From Roseiarcus sp963842835 (lineage in GTDB: Bacteria; Pseudomonadota; Alphaproteobacteria; Rhizobiales; Beijerinckiaceae), in NCBI GenBank assembly GCA_963842835.1, contig CAWJIB010000003.1, positions 248,001 through 312,000 on the forward strand: a DNA stretch of 64,000 bases, in the 5' to 3' direction. Under the pieces are notes generated by a model. The model ran no database searches. It saw only the letters and a list, made by a program, of their open reading frames with translations, and was not told the DNA's origin. Position 1 is the first letter of the stretch, and every line of letters begins with the position of its first letter. This document shows positions 1-8,333 of the stretch, piece by piece. The position numbers were made by a program, and so were the translations under genes.

Positions 1-41
1 GACTTGCTTTCGCGCCATGACTTGTTTTCGTCCATGACTTG
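1..41. repeat. Short imperfect tandem repeat at the window edge
   Basis: Three consecutive units begin with GACTTG (positions 1, 19 and 36). The first two, about 17-18 bp, share GACTTG, TTTTCG/CTTTCG and CCAT; the third is only partial. On the minus strand an ATG at 35-33 opens a frame (MDENKSWRESK) that runs off the window, so this may be the 5' end of a gene rather than a non-coding repeat. The stretch from here to about 185 shows no other gene that I can support. Confidence 0.3.
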
Positions 42-185
42 GCGCCGACGCGAATTCAGCCAGCGCCCGCGCGGCGTTCGCGCTGCTCATCGGTCAAGGA
101 TGTGGCGATAGTGAGACGCGCGGCGCTAGGGGCGGAAATCGTGCGCAGACGCCGCGCGCGGCGCCGACGGCCGGGGCCTAGCGGC

Positions 186-1217
186 TCAAGCGGGCTGGCC
201 GACGCGCGCGCCGCTCGCGGCGCGGCTCGCTTCGATATGCTGGAGGAACTGCCGCGCGCTTTCCCGCCAGGTGAAGCGCAGCGAATGTTCGCGCGCTCGC
301 TCGCGGGGAATTTCCAGCGCGGCCAGGCATGCAGCGCCGAGATCATGGTTGAGCACGCCGGCGCCGCTTTCGCCGATCACGTCGAGTGGCCCGGAGACGG
401 GGAACGCGGCGACCGGCAGGCCGCTCGCCAGCGCCTCGATGAGGACGATGCCGAAGGTGTCGGTTTTCGACGGGAAGGCGAAAACGTCGGCGCTGGCGTA
501 AATGCGCGCGAGCGCTTCGCCGTATAGCGCGCCGAGAAAATGCGCGTGGGGATAGCGGCGCTCGAGCGTCGCGCGCGCCGGACCGTCGCCGACGATGACG
601 ACCGAGCCGGGCAGCTTCAATTCGAGCAGCGCTTCGAGGTTTTTTTCGACGGCGACGCGACCGACGCAAAGAAAGATCGGACGCGGCAAATCGACCGCGT
701 CGGCCGGCCGCGGTCGATAGAGCGCGTGATCGACGCCGCGGGTCCATACCTTGACGCGATCAAATCCGCGCTGCGTCAGTTCGTTCTTGATCGACGTCGT
801 CGGCGCAAGGGTCGCGGCCGCCGGCGCATGGAACCGGCGCAGCGCGGCGTAGGTGAAAACTTCGGGAAGGCGCGTGCGCGCGGCGATGTATTCGGGAAAG
901 CGCGTGTGATAGCTCGTGGTGAACAGCTTGCCGCGCTTGCGGCAATAGCGCCGCGCCGCCCAGCCGATCGGGCCTTCGGTGGCGATGTGGATGTGATCCG
1001 CGCCGGCTGCGTCGATGCGCCGCGCCACTTCCCAAGGCGAGGCTAGCGCGAGACGAATGTCGGGATAGGTCGGCATTGGCAGGGAGGGAAACCCCTGCGG
1101 CGTCAGGAAGATGAATTCCGCTTTCAATTCACGCGCCGCCGCCGACATCCGCTCGAGAGTATGGACGACGCCGTTGACTTGGGGCCGCCATGCGTCGGTC
1201 GCGACCAATATTCTCAT
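186..1217 (-). CDS. agt: GT4 family diacylglycerol glycosyltransferase, Agt-like
   Basis: A 343-residue GT-B glycosyltransferase of family 4. The N-terminal domain opens with a typical nucleotide-fold start (MRILVATDAWRPQVNG). The C-terminal donor domain has GRVAVEKN (187-193), GDGP (210-213) and SKTDTFGIVLIEA (250-262), where the usual first Glu of the EX7E motif is Asp. The ATG at 1217 shares one base with the TGA of the upstream plcP gene (TGATG), which indicates translational coupling. In rhizobia, marine alphaproteobacteria and Agrobacterium a GT4 enzyme beside plcP (Agt) puts glucose or glucuronic acid on diacylglycerol to replace phospholipids when phosphate is scarce. I infer the same job here. 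A generic glycosyltransferase of cell-envelope sugars is the alternative. Confidence 0.85.
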   Translation of the reverse strand: MRILVATDAWRPQVNGVVHTLERMSAAARELKAEFIFLTPQGFPSLPMPTYPDIRLALASPWEVARRIDAAGADHIHIATEGPIGWAARRYCRKRGKLFTTSYHTRFPEYIAARTRLPEVFTYAALRRFHAPAAATLAPTTSIKNELTQRGFDRVKVWTRGVDHALYRPRPADAVDLPRPIFLCVGRVAVEKNLEALLELKLPGSVVIVGDGPARATLERRYPHAHFLGALYGEALARIYASADVFAFPSKTDTFGIVLIEALASGLPVAAFPVSGPLDVIGESGAGVLNHDLGAACLAALEIPRERAREHSLRFTWRESARQFLQHIEASRAASGARVGQPA

Positions 1218-2044
1218 CAAGCCGCTTCCGCCTCCGCCTCGGCCGGTTGGCTGGCGCGCGCCGCCGCCGCCTGTTCGCGCTGGCGTTGGGCGAACGGCTT
1301 CGACCAGATCATGACTTCGAACCTGCCGTCGTCGTGTTCGACGACAAGCGAGCAGGATTCGACGAAATCGCCGGTGTTCACGTAGATCACGCCGTTGATG
1401 TCGCGGATCGTCGGATGGTGGATATGGCCGCACACTACGCCGTCGGCGCCGCGCCGCTTGGCTTCCCCGGCGAGTTCGCGTTCGAACGAGCCGATGAAAT
1501 TGACCGCTTTCTTCACCTTGAGCTTGGCCCAGGCCGAGAACGACCAGTAGCCGAAGCCGAAAAGCCGCCGCATCGCGTTGAAACGCGTGTTGATGAACAG
1601 CGCCGCGTCATAGGCCCAGTCGCCGAAATGCGCGAGCCATTTGGAATGACGCACGACGACGTCGAATTCGTCGCCGTGCATGACGAGATAGGTCTTTCCG
1701 TCGGCCGCGAGATGCATCGTGTTGCGCACGATCTCGATGCCGCCGAAGGTCAGGCCGATGAACTGCCGCGCGAATTCGTCGTGATTGCCGGGCACGAAGA
1801 TCATACGCGCGCCATGGCGCACCTTGCGCAGCAGTTTCTGGATGACGTCGTTATGCGCCTGCGGCCAATACCAGCCCGAGCGCAGCCGCCACCCATCGAT
1901 GATGTCGCCGACCAGAAAGATCGTATCCGCGTCGTTGTGGCGCAGGAAATCCAACACCAGCTCCGCTTGGCAACCGCGCGAGCCCAAATGCAGATCGGAG
2001 ATGAAGATCGTGCGGTAGCGTCGGATGTCGTCTGATTTGGCCAA
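1217..2044 (-). CDS. plcP: Calcineurin-like phosphoesterase, PlcP-type phospholipase C
   Basis: A 275-residue metallophosphoesterase with the full metal-binding set: SDLHLG (16-21), GDIIDGW (46-52), GNHDE (86-90), HGDEFD (123-128) and GHIHH (206-210). Such proteins are often annotated as UDP-2,3-diacylglucosamine diphosphatase (LpxH-like). Sinorhizobium PlcP of this family cleaves phosphatidylcholine to diacylglycerol during phosphate starvation. Pairing with a GT4 glycosyltransferase and a candidate Pho box 59 bp upstream favour PlcP. The start is TTG, preceded by GAGG at a good distance; no better in-frame start lies before the SDLHLG motif. The C-terminal 20 residues are Ala/Glu-rich and probably disordered. 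LpxH activity cannot be excluded from sequence alone. Confidence 0.85.
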   Translation of the reverse strand: MAKSDDIRRYRTIFISDLHLGSRGCQAELVLDFLRHNDADTIFLVGDIIDGWRLRSGWYWPQAHNDVIQKLLRKVRHGARMIFVPGNHDEFARQFIGLTFGGIEIVRNTMHLAADGKTYLVMHGDEFDVVVRHSKWLAHFGDWAYDAALFINTRFNAMRRLFGFGYWSFSAWAKLKVKKAVNFIGSFERELAGEAKRRGADGVVCGHIHHPTIRDINGVIYVNTGDFVESCSLVVEHDDGRFEVMIWSKPFAQRQREQAAAARASQPAEAEAEAA

Positions 2045-2102
2045 GTCAGCCTCACCGGTCGAGCGTTAACTTGCTGTCACCTTTCTCCTTGCGCAGATTC
2101 TC

Positions 2103-2120
2103 ATGTCGCGGGGATGACAG
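2103..2120 (-). promoter_or_regulatory. Candidate Pho box upstream of plcP-agt
   Basis: Read on the minus strand the site is CTGTCAT-CCCC-GCGACAT. The first half matches the PhoB heptamer CTGTCAT perfectly and the second matches 4 of 7, at the standard 11-bp repeat spacing. It ends 59 bp before the plcP start. The spacer is C-rich rather than A/T-rich, which lowers confidence. Confidence 0.45.
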
Positions 2121-2320
2121 CCGCGCAGCCGCCGCGTCCCGGCCCGAAGCGCGGATCGGCGCGTCGGCGCGCTCCTCGCGGCCACGGCGCGAATCGGCCG
2201 TGAGCCGGCGCCGCTCGACGGCCGTCCAGCGCGTGCTCCGGGCCATCGAGAAGGCCGCTGAGCGCGACGAGAAATCGAGGATCGAATCGATCGTTACGCG
2301 GGCTGGGCCAACCCTTGCAA

Positions 2321-2998
2321 TCAGGCGGCTGCGTGCTGGAACATGTGGCGGCGCGCCTCGTCGTCCATCACGGCCTTGAAGACAAAACGGTCCTTCAAGC
2401 TCTTGGCGCGCGAGGCCGCCGGCCGCGCGTCGATCTCGTCGTGCAGCCGCTTGAGATGGGGAAAGCCCGCCCAGGCGTCGTCGCCGAGAATGAAGGGAAC
2501 CATGCGCGCCCAGCCCCACACGTCCATATCGACGATCGTGTAGGCGTCGCCGACCATGTATCGGCGATCGGCGAGGCGCTCGTCGAGCACGGAAAAATGA
2601 CGACGCGCCTCGAATTGATAGCGGTCGTCGGCGTAAGGGATCTTCTCCTTGGCGAAATGCTTGAAATGGACGGCCTGGCCGCAGAACGGGCCGACCCCGG
2701 TGGCGACGAACATCAGCCACGACAGCAGTTCGCCGCGCGCCGACGGGCTCGCGGGCGGCAGAAACTTCCCGGTCTTTTCCGCGAGGTAGAGCAGGATCGC
2801 ATTGCTGTCGAAGACGGTTGTCTCGCCGTCGAGGATCGCCGGAACCTTGCCGTTGGGATTGATCTTGAGATAGTCGGGGGCGAATTGCTCGCCCTTGCGC
2901 GTGTCGACCGGAATCGGCTCGTACGCCAGCCCCGATTCCTCCAGGAACAACGCGACCTTCGTCGGATTGGGCGAACCGTTGAAGTAGAATTTCAGCAT
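2321..2998 (-). CDS. Glutathione S-transferase family protein
   Basis: A 225-residue cytosolic GST. The N-terminal thioredoxin-like domain (about 1-80) begins MLKFYFNGSPNPTKVALFLEE and contains NPNGKVPAILDG with the cis-Pro, then the DSNAILLYLAE element that binds the glutathione gamma-Glu. The helical C-terminal domain follows, with the N-capping-box-like DRRYMVGDAYTIVDMDVWGW. The start was placed at the ATG directly before the beta-strand; a longer frame adds 12 residues with no family match. It looks like the Ure2p/YfcG-type GSTs that use glutathione disulfide in redox chemistry, but the substrate is unknown. The gene stands alone between plcP and the CitE-like gene. Confidence 0.85.
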   Translation of the reverse strand: MLKFYFNGSPNPTKVALFLEESGLAYEPIPVDTRKGEQFAPDYLKINPNGKVPAILDGETTVFDSNAILLYLAEKTGKFLPPASPSARGELLSWLMFVATGVGPFCGQAVHFKHFAKEKIPYADDRYQFEARRHFSVLDERLADRRYMVGDAYTIVDMDVWGWARMVPFILGDDAWAGFPHLKRLHDEIDARPAASRAKSLKDRFVFKAVMDDEARRHMFQHAAA

Positions 2999-3107
2999 GG
3001 ACGTCTCCGTTTGATGGCGCGCCTCGGCGCCCATGATCCGACTTGTCGTCGATGAACCGGCAAAGGGTGAGTTTGACCCTGCGCGAATGTCAACCGCAGC
3101 GAGCCGC

Positions 3108-3980
3108 CTACTCCATTCCCGCCCGCGCCAAGGTCTTCTTGGCGCGCGTCCAATGCGGCAGGTCGAGCATTTCGCCGTCGAGCGAGACGACGCCGGCGCC
3201 GGGCGCGGCGGCGAAGGCGGCGATCACCGCGCGGGCGTGGGCCACCGCTTCGGCCGACGGCGTGAAGACCTCGTTGATGACGGGAACTTGCGCGGGGTGG
3301 ATCGCCATTTTAGCGGTAAAACCGTCGCGGCGCGCTCCGAGCGCTTCGGCGCGCAGGCCCTCGGCGTCGCGAAAATTGGTGAACACCGAGTCGATCGCGC
3401 CCACCCCGGCGGCCGCGGCGCCGATCAGCGTCAGCGCGCGCGCGAGGATATAGGGCGCGCCATAGGCGCCGTCGGGGAGGCGGTTGGCCTCCGCGCCGAG
3501 ATCGGCGCTTAAGTCCTCGCCGCCCCAGGCGAGGCCTTCGAGCCGTCGGCTGCAGCCGCGATAGCTCTCGAAGCCGAACAGGGCTCGCGCGCTCTCGGTG
3601 GCGATGGCGAGAATGCCGGTCGCGCCGTCGTCGAGGCCATGCTCGGCTTCGCGCACCGCGAGTTTCGCGCCGAGCTGCTGCACGCTGGCGCCGCCAAGGC
3701 TCTTGGGAAGCAGGATCGCGTCGGGCGCTTCGGGCATGACCGCCTCGAGATCGGCGTCGGTGAGACCGCCATCGAGCGGATTGACGCGCACGAAGAGGCG
3801 AGGGCGGGGCTTGCGTAGTCGCGCCTCGCGCAAGAACGCCGCGGCGACCGCGCGAGCGGCGGGCTTGGCGGGAAACGCCACGGAATCCTCGAGATCGACG
3901 ATCAGAGCGTCGGCGTCGCTCGACAACGCCTTGGCGAGCTTCTTTTCGTCATCGCCGGGGACGAACAGCAGTGAGCGCAT
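3108..3980 (-). CDS. CitE-like CoA ester lyase (HpcH/HpaI aldolase superfamily)
   Basis: A 290-residue TIM-barrel protein of the citrate lyase beta/malyl-CoA lyase family. Visible are RSLLFVPGDDEKKL at the N-terminus, DALIVDLEDSV (metal-ligand Glu/Asp), RVNPLDG (substrate-carboxylate Arg), ILLPKS, the TESARALFG strand and GGEDLSADLG. It is shorter than the malyl-CoA lyase at 13.2-14.2 kb and closer in size to stand-alone CitE-like proteins and to malyl-CoA thioesterase (Mcl2). The upstream maoC stop lies 3 bp away, so the two form an operon. A role in C4/C5 dicarboxyl-CoA metabolism is likely; whether it is a lyase or a thioesterase cannot be settled from sequence. Confidence 0.8.
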   Translation of the reverse strand: MRSLLFVPGDDEKKLAKALSSDADALIVDLEDSVAFPAKPAARAVAAAFLREARLRKPRPRLFVRVNPLDGGLTDADLEAVMPEAPDAILLPKSLGGASVQQLGAKLAVREAEHGLDDGATGILAIATESARALFGFESYRGCSRRLEGLAWGGEDLSADLGAEANRLPDGAYGAPYILARALTLIGAAAAGVGAIDSVFTNFRDAEGLRAEALGARRDGFTAKMAIHPAQVPVINEVFTPSAEAVAHARAVIAAFAAAPGAGVVSLDGEMLDLPHWTRAKKTLARAGME

Positions 3981-3983
3981 CGC

Positions 3984-4484
3984 TCAGACTTCCACGCCGG
4001 CGGGCGACGGTCGGCGGACCATGAAGGCGGTGCGCCGGCATTCCGCGACCAGGGTTCCGTCCTGTTTGAAGGCGCGGTGCCGGAATTCGACCAGCCCGGC
4101 GTCGGCGCGCGATTTCGACAAGCGCGTGGCCAGGACCTCGGTGGTCGCGCTCACCGTATCGCCTTCGAACAGCGGCGCGGGGAAGATCACGTCGCTCATG
4201 CCGAGATTGGCGATCGTCGTGCCGACCGTGGTGTCGTTGACGGAGATGCCGATGAGCAGGCCGAGCGTGAACAGCGAGTTCATCAGCGGACGGCCCCATT
4301 CGGTCTCGTTAGCGCAGAAATGCGCGTCGATATGCAGAGGCTGCGGATTCAGCGTCATGTTGGAGAACAACATGTTGTCCATTTGGGTGACGGTGCGCGT
4401 CAGGCGATGGCGGAACACCTTGCCGACCTCGAAATCCTCGAAATAGAGCCCCCCACGCGGGTGAGACGGCGCCGATTGTGTCAT
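3984..4484 (-). CDS. MaoC family (R)-hydratase/dehydratase
   Basis: A 166-residue single hot-dog-fold protein. The hydratase signature NPQPLHIDAHFCANETEWGR is present, with the catalytic-type Asn and His, followed by the central helix LMNSLFTLGLLIGI and the closing strands around VFPAPLFEGDTVSATTEV. It acts on enoyl- or hydroxyacyl-CoA. MaoC genes paired with CitE-like lyases in alphaproteobacteria resemble half of mesaconyl-CoA hydratase, so interconversion of mesaconyl-CoA-like and methylmalyl-CoA-like thioesters is a reasonable guess. True mesaconyl-CoA hydratase is about twice as long, so no symbol is given. It is first in a two-gene operon and is divergent from the DUF2336 gene across a palindromic site. 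Confidence 0.8.
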   Translation of the reverse strand: MTQSAPSHPRGGLYFEDFEVGKVFRHRLTRTVTQMDNMLFSNMTLNPQPLHIDAHFCANETEWGRPLMNSLFTLGLLIGISVNDTTVGTTIANLGMSDVIFPAPLFEGDTVSATTEVLATRLSKSRADAGLVEFRHRAFKQDGTLVAECRRTAFMVRRPSPAGVEV

Positions 4485-4507
4485 TTTGAACCCTTTTGCC
4501 CAGTCTC

Positions 4508-4540
4508 TTAATCGGTCGTTTACCGTAAATCGGCGATTAA
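4508..4540. promoter_or_regulatory. 33-bp imperfect palindrome between divergent maoC and DUF2336 genes
   Basis: Outer arms TTAATCG (4508-4514) and CGATTAA (4534-4540) and inner arms TTTAC / GTAAA (4519-4523, 4525-4529) share one centre at C4524, giving 12 of 16 symmetric pairs. It sits 24 bp before the maoC ATG and 40 bp before the DUF2336 GTG. Position and two-layer symmetry suggest an operator for a dimeric or tetrameric regulator serving both genes; the regulator is not identified. Confidence 0.4.
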
Positions 4541-4579
4541 TGAGGAAATGATCCAGTCAGGAACGCTTCGGAGCCAGAC

Positions 4580-5968
4580 GTGAGAGAGATCGAAGCCGTC
4601 GCCGAACGGCCGCGGGCCCTCGACGCCGGCGAGCCCAGCATTGTGCGTCGATTCCTCGCCTGGACGCAACGGGCCGACGCGGAAGGCCGCGCCGAGGCCG
4701 CGAGCGCGCTGGCGCGCGCTTATCTCTATTCCGATCTGGCGCCGCAAGCGCGCGCCGAAGCGGCGCTGGGCCTGACGGCGGTGCTCGACGACCCTTCAGC
4801 GCTGGTGCGCCGGGCGCTTGCCGAAGCGCTGGCGAGCGCCGCCGAAGCGCCGCGCCATATCGTGCTCGCGCTCGCCAACGATCAATCCGAAGTGGCGAGC
4901 GTCGTTCTCGGACGCTCGCCGGCGCTCACCGACGCCGAACTCGTCGATTGCGCCGCGGCCGGCGACGTCGTGGCGCAAACCGCCTTGGCGCGGCGTCCGC
5001 GCCTCGCCGCCGGCGTCGCCGCGGCACTCGCCGAAATCGGTCAGCGCGAAGCGGTTCTCGCTCTGGCCGGCAATCTCGAGGCCGATCTGACCGCGAGCGC
5101 GCTCTGGCGCATTTTCGAGCGATTCGGCGAAGACGCGGAGGCGCGCGAGGCGCTGCTGTCGCGGGCGTGGCTGCCCCCGGCGCTGCGCAACGAATTGGCG
5201 GCGGCGGCCGCGCGAGCGCTCGCCGATTTCGCCGTCCGCTGCGATTGGCTGAACCCGCAGCGCGCCGGGCGCATCGCGCGCGAAGCGCGCGAACAGGCGA
5301 CCGTCGCGATTCTCCGCACGATCGAAGGCGAGGAACTCGCAGAATTCGTGCGTCGCATGCGCGCCGGGGGTACGCTTACCGTGGCCGTGCTGATGCGCGC
5401 CTTGCTGTGCGGCGATGGCGACTTCTTCGTCCGGGCGCTGGTCGAGCTTTCCGGCCTGCCCGAACGGCGAGTCGCCGCTTTCGCGCGCAATCCCGCGAGC
5501 CATGGCTTCGCCGCCGTGTACGGCAAGGCGCGGCTGCCTGCGGCCTTCTTGCCGGCTTTCCGCGCCGCTTTGGCCGGCCTCGAGGCCTCGAGGCCGGCCC
5601 GCGGCGACAAGATCTCGCGGGCTCTGGCCGAGCGGGTGATCGAAGCCTGCGAACGCCAAGGCGGCTCCGGCCTCGCTCCGATCCAGTCGCTGCTCTGGCG
5701 CCTGGCCGCCGAGGCGGCGCGCGAGGACGCGCGCGAATTCGCCGAGGACGCGGCGCGCGTCGTTCCGCCGCGATTCATCGCCTCGCGGCTCGAGGCGCCG
5801 AGCTACGCGCCGTTGCTGATCGAGGCCGTGGCCGCCGCGCTGGAGGACTTCGAGGCGCCGCCGATGGAGGCGCCCTGCGACCCGCTTGAGCTGGAATTTG
5901 AAGAGAGTCCGGCGCCGCCGGTGCAGTTGCCCGAGGACATGCTGGCCGCGCTCGCCGACGCGGCGTGA
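4580..5968 (+). CDS. DUF2336 domain-containing HEAT-like repeat protein
   Basis: A 462-residue Ala-rich, almost wholly alpha-helical protein matching the DUF2336 family of Alphaproteobacteria. Helical repeats of about 30-35 residues, of the form PxALVRRALAEALA and QREAVLALAGNL, run from about 40 to 230, followed by the domain with the acidic helices around EEFVRRMRAGGTLTVAVLMRALLCGD. The acidic Pro-rich tail (about 430-462) looks disordered. There is no signal peptide or membrane segment. The start is GTG with GGAG seven bases upstream. The molecular role is unknown; a scaffold or regulatory adaptor is plausible. Confidence 0.8.
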   Translation: MREIEAVAERPRALDAGEPSIVRRFLAWTQRADAEGRAEAASALARAYLYSDLAPQARAEAALGLTAVLDDPSALVRRALAEALASAAEAPRHIVLALANDQSEVASVVLGRSPALTDAELVDCAAAGDVVAQTALARRPRLAAGVAAALAEIGQREAVLALAGNLEADLTASALWRIFERFGEDAEAREALLSRAWLPPALRNELAAAAARALADFAVRCDWLNPQRAGRIAREAREQATVAILRTIEGEELAEFVRRMRAGGTLTVAVLMRALLCGDGDFFVRALVELSGLPERRVAAFARNPASHGFAAVYGKARLPAAFLPAFRAALAGLEASRPARGDKISRALAERVIEACERQGGSGLAPIQSLLWRLAAEAAREDAREFAEDAARVVPPRFIASRLEAPSYAPLLIEAVAAALEDFEAPPMEAPCDPLELEFEESPAPPVQLPEDMLAALADAA

Positions 5969-6291
5969 AAGTTTAGGCATCGCCTAGCGGCGAGAATCCC
6001 AGACTCGGTGACCTGCTCTCTGACCGACCTTCAGCATTGCGCCAGAAGCGGACGTTGGAAACGACAAAGAGCTGAGCTTGGCCTGACTTCCGAAAGCCGA
6101 AATCCAGATGCCGACCAGCGCCATGACAGGGCCACCCCAATGCGAGCGAACGGCCGGCCGCTTAGCCGGGCGCCGGCCGAGATCAGCCCGACCAACCGGC
6201 GCCCCGACGCCATATCGATGAGCCTCGGAGAAGGACATAAGGCGCCGCCGATCGGCGTCAGGCCCCCTCGCCGAATAACAATCACAACTGA
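5969..6291. other. 323-bp intergenic stretch at the left edge of the PrimPol island
   Basis: No gene is supported. Frames on both strands are open for about 100 codons, but they show no domain, no ribosome site and no agreement with each other. No tRNA, direct repeat or attachment site was recognised. The base composition here appears less GC-biased than in the flanking core genes. Confidence 0.4.
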
Positions 6292-7167
6292 TCATTCATC
6301 GGTGGGTTGTCTTGGAACTCGATCGAAGCTCGTCTGGCCGATTTGCTCTTGCTCGAACGCGCTTTCCGCGTCGTGCAGCTTGGCGATGCTCGCCACGACC
6401 TGAGCAACCTCGGCGTCGTCAAGCGGAGGCCGACATCGCATGCGATTCCAAGCGAGCAACAATTCGAGCGCGACATCCGAGTCGATGCCATGCCAGAGCA
6501 AATGACCGGTCAGCGATGCGACAGATGAGTTGCGTTGACCCTCCGACACTCCCTCTCGCGCAAGTTGGCGCCAGTCGGAAAGCGAGCGCCCGATGCGTAG
6601 TCCCCGAATTGGCGCCGCCAACCAGGGGGGCTGAGGCGCAAGCGGGATCTCGTCTGGCGTTCGTCCCGGGACCCATTCATAGAGCCGGCCGCTTGGATGG
6701 GTGGACGGCGGGGCGACGATGTAACCGCCGTCGCCGCGCAAATCGATTCCCTGCGCCAAGCCGACACGGTTCCGAGTGAGACCGCCGGGGTGAGCGAAAT
6801 AGAAGTGGCGCCCGCCGCCGCCGGTTGCCGCCTCTACCGTGGCGGGGAGCGGCCCGTATCTGCGTTCTAACCGCTCGAGCGCGGCGTCGCCGCCGTGCTT
6901 CGGATCGACATCGATGACGATCAGATTTGAAATCGCGCCCGTGACAATCCCAATATTGGCGTCCGGCCATCGCCGGAACCATTCGGCAATTTCATCCTTG
7001 GAGGGTCGTTCGTTTTGCAGATGCGCCCAAGGGATGAGAGGTCGCTTTTCGCGCGGACGCAGAGGCAGAACCGACCATCCCCGAGCCAAGTAGCGCATAG
7101 CTGCTTTGGCGCTGTCCGCCTGTTCGGCCATCGCTTCAACCGATCGGTCCGGTGAACCCGCGCTCAT
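6292..7167 (-). CDS. Stand-alone bifunctional DNA primase/polymerase (PrimPol)
   Basis: A 291-residue archaeo-eukaryotic primase superfamily protein. After the typical N-terminal RGWSVLPLRPREKRPLIPW (30-47) come the metal-binding IDVDPKHGG (D86, D88), GGGRHFYF (H121) and GIDLRGDGGYIVAPPS (140-155, R144), then YEWVPG. A small C-terminal primase-associated helical domain (about 210-270) includes EGQRNSSVASLTGHLLW. All catalytic positions appear intact. Relatives usually sit in phages or plasmids fused or adjacent to a D5/RepA helicase; none is present here. It is divergent from the DUF429 gene with about 200 bp between them. It probably arrived by transfer. It could act in repair, priming or defence; the role is unknown. 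Confidence 0.85.
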   Translation of the reverse strand: MSAGSPDRSVEAMAEQADSAKAAMRYLARGWSVLPLRPREKRPLIPWAHLQNERPSKDEIAEWFRRWPDANIGIVTGAISNLIVIDVDPKHGGDAALERLERRYGPLPATVEAATGGGGRHFYFAHPGGLTRNRVGLAQGIDLRGDGGYIVAPPSTHPSGRLYEWVPGRTPDEIPLAPQPPWLAAPIRGLRIGRSLSDWRQLAREGVSEGQRNSSVASLTGHLLWHGIDSDVALELLLAWNRMRCRPPLDDAEVAQVVASIAKLHDAESAFEQEQIGQTSFDRVPRQPTDE

Positions 7168-7365
7168 GGCGATGGTGTCCTAATTTCATCGTGGCTGCGC
7201 GAGGCTCTCGCCTCAGCCAATTGACGTTCGAGCCGGGCTATTTCCGGCTTCGATCCCTGGCGAGCCAATCCCATCCCAAGGCAACGCCGCGAAAAACCGC
7301 CGCTTGTCGCTTCCCTCGATCGACGATAACCAGCCATAATCGCACACGGAGATCGAGGCCGCCAC

Positions 7366-8166
7366 ATGCGAGCTGTGCTCGGAATTGACGCGGCTTGGAC
7401 GCTGACACACCCGAGCGGCGTCGCGCTGGCGGCCCAAATGGGAACAGGCTGGCGGCTGGTCGCCTTGTCGCCGTCCTATCAACGCTTCCACGCTCTCGCA
7501 GGGCGCGGTTCGCCACCCGAGTTGCGCCCGTCTGGTTCGCGCCCGGACGCGGAGGAGCTGCTCGCCACGTCGCGGAAGCTCTGCGGTCTACCAGTCGATC
7601 TCGTCGCCATCGATTTGCCGCTGGCGCGCGGCCGCATCGCCGGACGTCGCGCTTCGGACAACGCCGTCTCGAGCGCTTATGGCGCGCGTAAGTGCGGAAC
7701 TCATACTCCAAGCAGCGCTCGACCCGGACGGATCAGCGACGAACTCAAAGAAGGATTTGGCGACGCCGGATACCCTTTGCAGACTGAGTCAATTTCAACG
7801 CCCGGGCTGATCGAGGTCTATCCACATCCGGCTCTTGTGGAGCTAGCTCGCGCGCCAGAACGTCTGCGCTACAAAGTCTCCAAGGTTCGCAGCTATTGGC
7901 CAAGGTCCGACGCAGCCGAGCGAAGGAAGTTTTTGTTACAAGAATGGGCCGGGATCATCACGCTGCTGGAAACCCAGATCATGGGCGTTACAAACGCCTT
8001 ACCGTCCTTGCCTCCCGATGCGCGCGGCGACGAACTCAAAGCGTTTGAAGACATGCTGGATGCTGTCGTCTGCGCCTGGGTCGCGATTTGCGCTCTGGAG
8101 GCGCGCGCGACGCCGTTTGGCGATCAAGATTCCGCAATCTGGGTTCCCAGTCGTCGCGTTTCATGA
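7366..8166 (+). CDS. DUF429 protein, predicted RNase-H-fold nuclease
   Basis: A 266-residue DUF429 protein. The family is predicted to adopt an RNase H-like fold, and four acidic residues in the expected places are present: D8 (VLGIDAAW), D83 (AIDLPLARG), E150 (IEVYPHPA) and D229/D232 near the C-terminus (FEDMLDAVVCAW). The signature segment RRASDNAVSSAYGARKCG (about 94-111) also fits. The family's substrate is unknown. The ATG is preceded by a GAGG-like element within GGAGATCGAGGCCGCCAC. It lies between a primase-polymerase and a 2H phosphoesterase, so nucleic-acid processing is the natural inference, but no experiment is known to me for this combination. Confidence 0.75.
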   Translation: MRAVLGIDAAWTLTHPSGVALAAQMGTGWRLVALSPSYQRFHALAGRGSPPELRPSGSRPDAEELLATSRKLCGLPVDLVAIDLPLARGRIAGRRASDNAVSSAYGARKCGTHTPSSARPGRISDELKEGFGDAGYPLQTESISTPGLIEVYPHPALVELARAPERLRYKVSKVRSYWPRSDAAERRKFLLQEWAGIITLLETQIMGVTNALPSLPPDARGDELKAFEDMLDAVVCAWVAICALEARATPFGDQDSAIWVPSRRVS

Positions 8167-8333
8167 GAGCTGTTTGATCCCAGGATTTGACGGCGCAATA
8201 TTTTCCCCGGGTTGAAGGGATATAACAGCGGCCGCATGTCGTGCTTCTAGACGCTGGCGAGCGTGGCGACTTTGCGCCAATTCATAATAGGCTGACGGAC
8301 GGCGGCAACGCCCGTCGCGTGGAAGTTCTCGCA

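Noticed and set aside
1217..2044. Calling the phosphoesterase LpxH
   Set aside because: The motifs fit both families, but the coupled GT4 gene and the upstream Pho-box-like site favour PlcP.
5984..6295. Possible 103-residue minus-strand protein before the PrimPol gene
   Set aside because: No family resemblance, no clear ribosome site, and the plus strand is open over the same interval; treated as non-coding.
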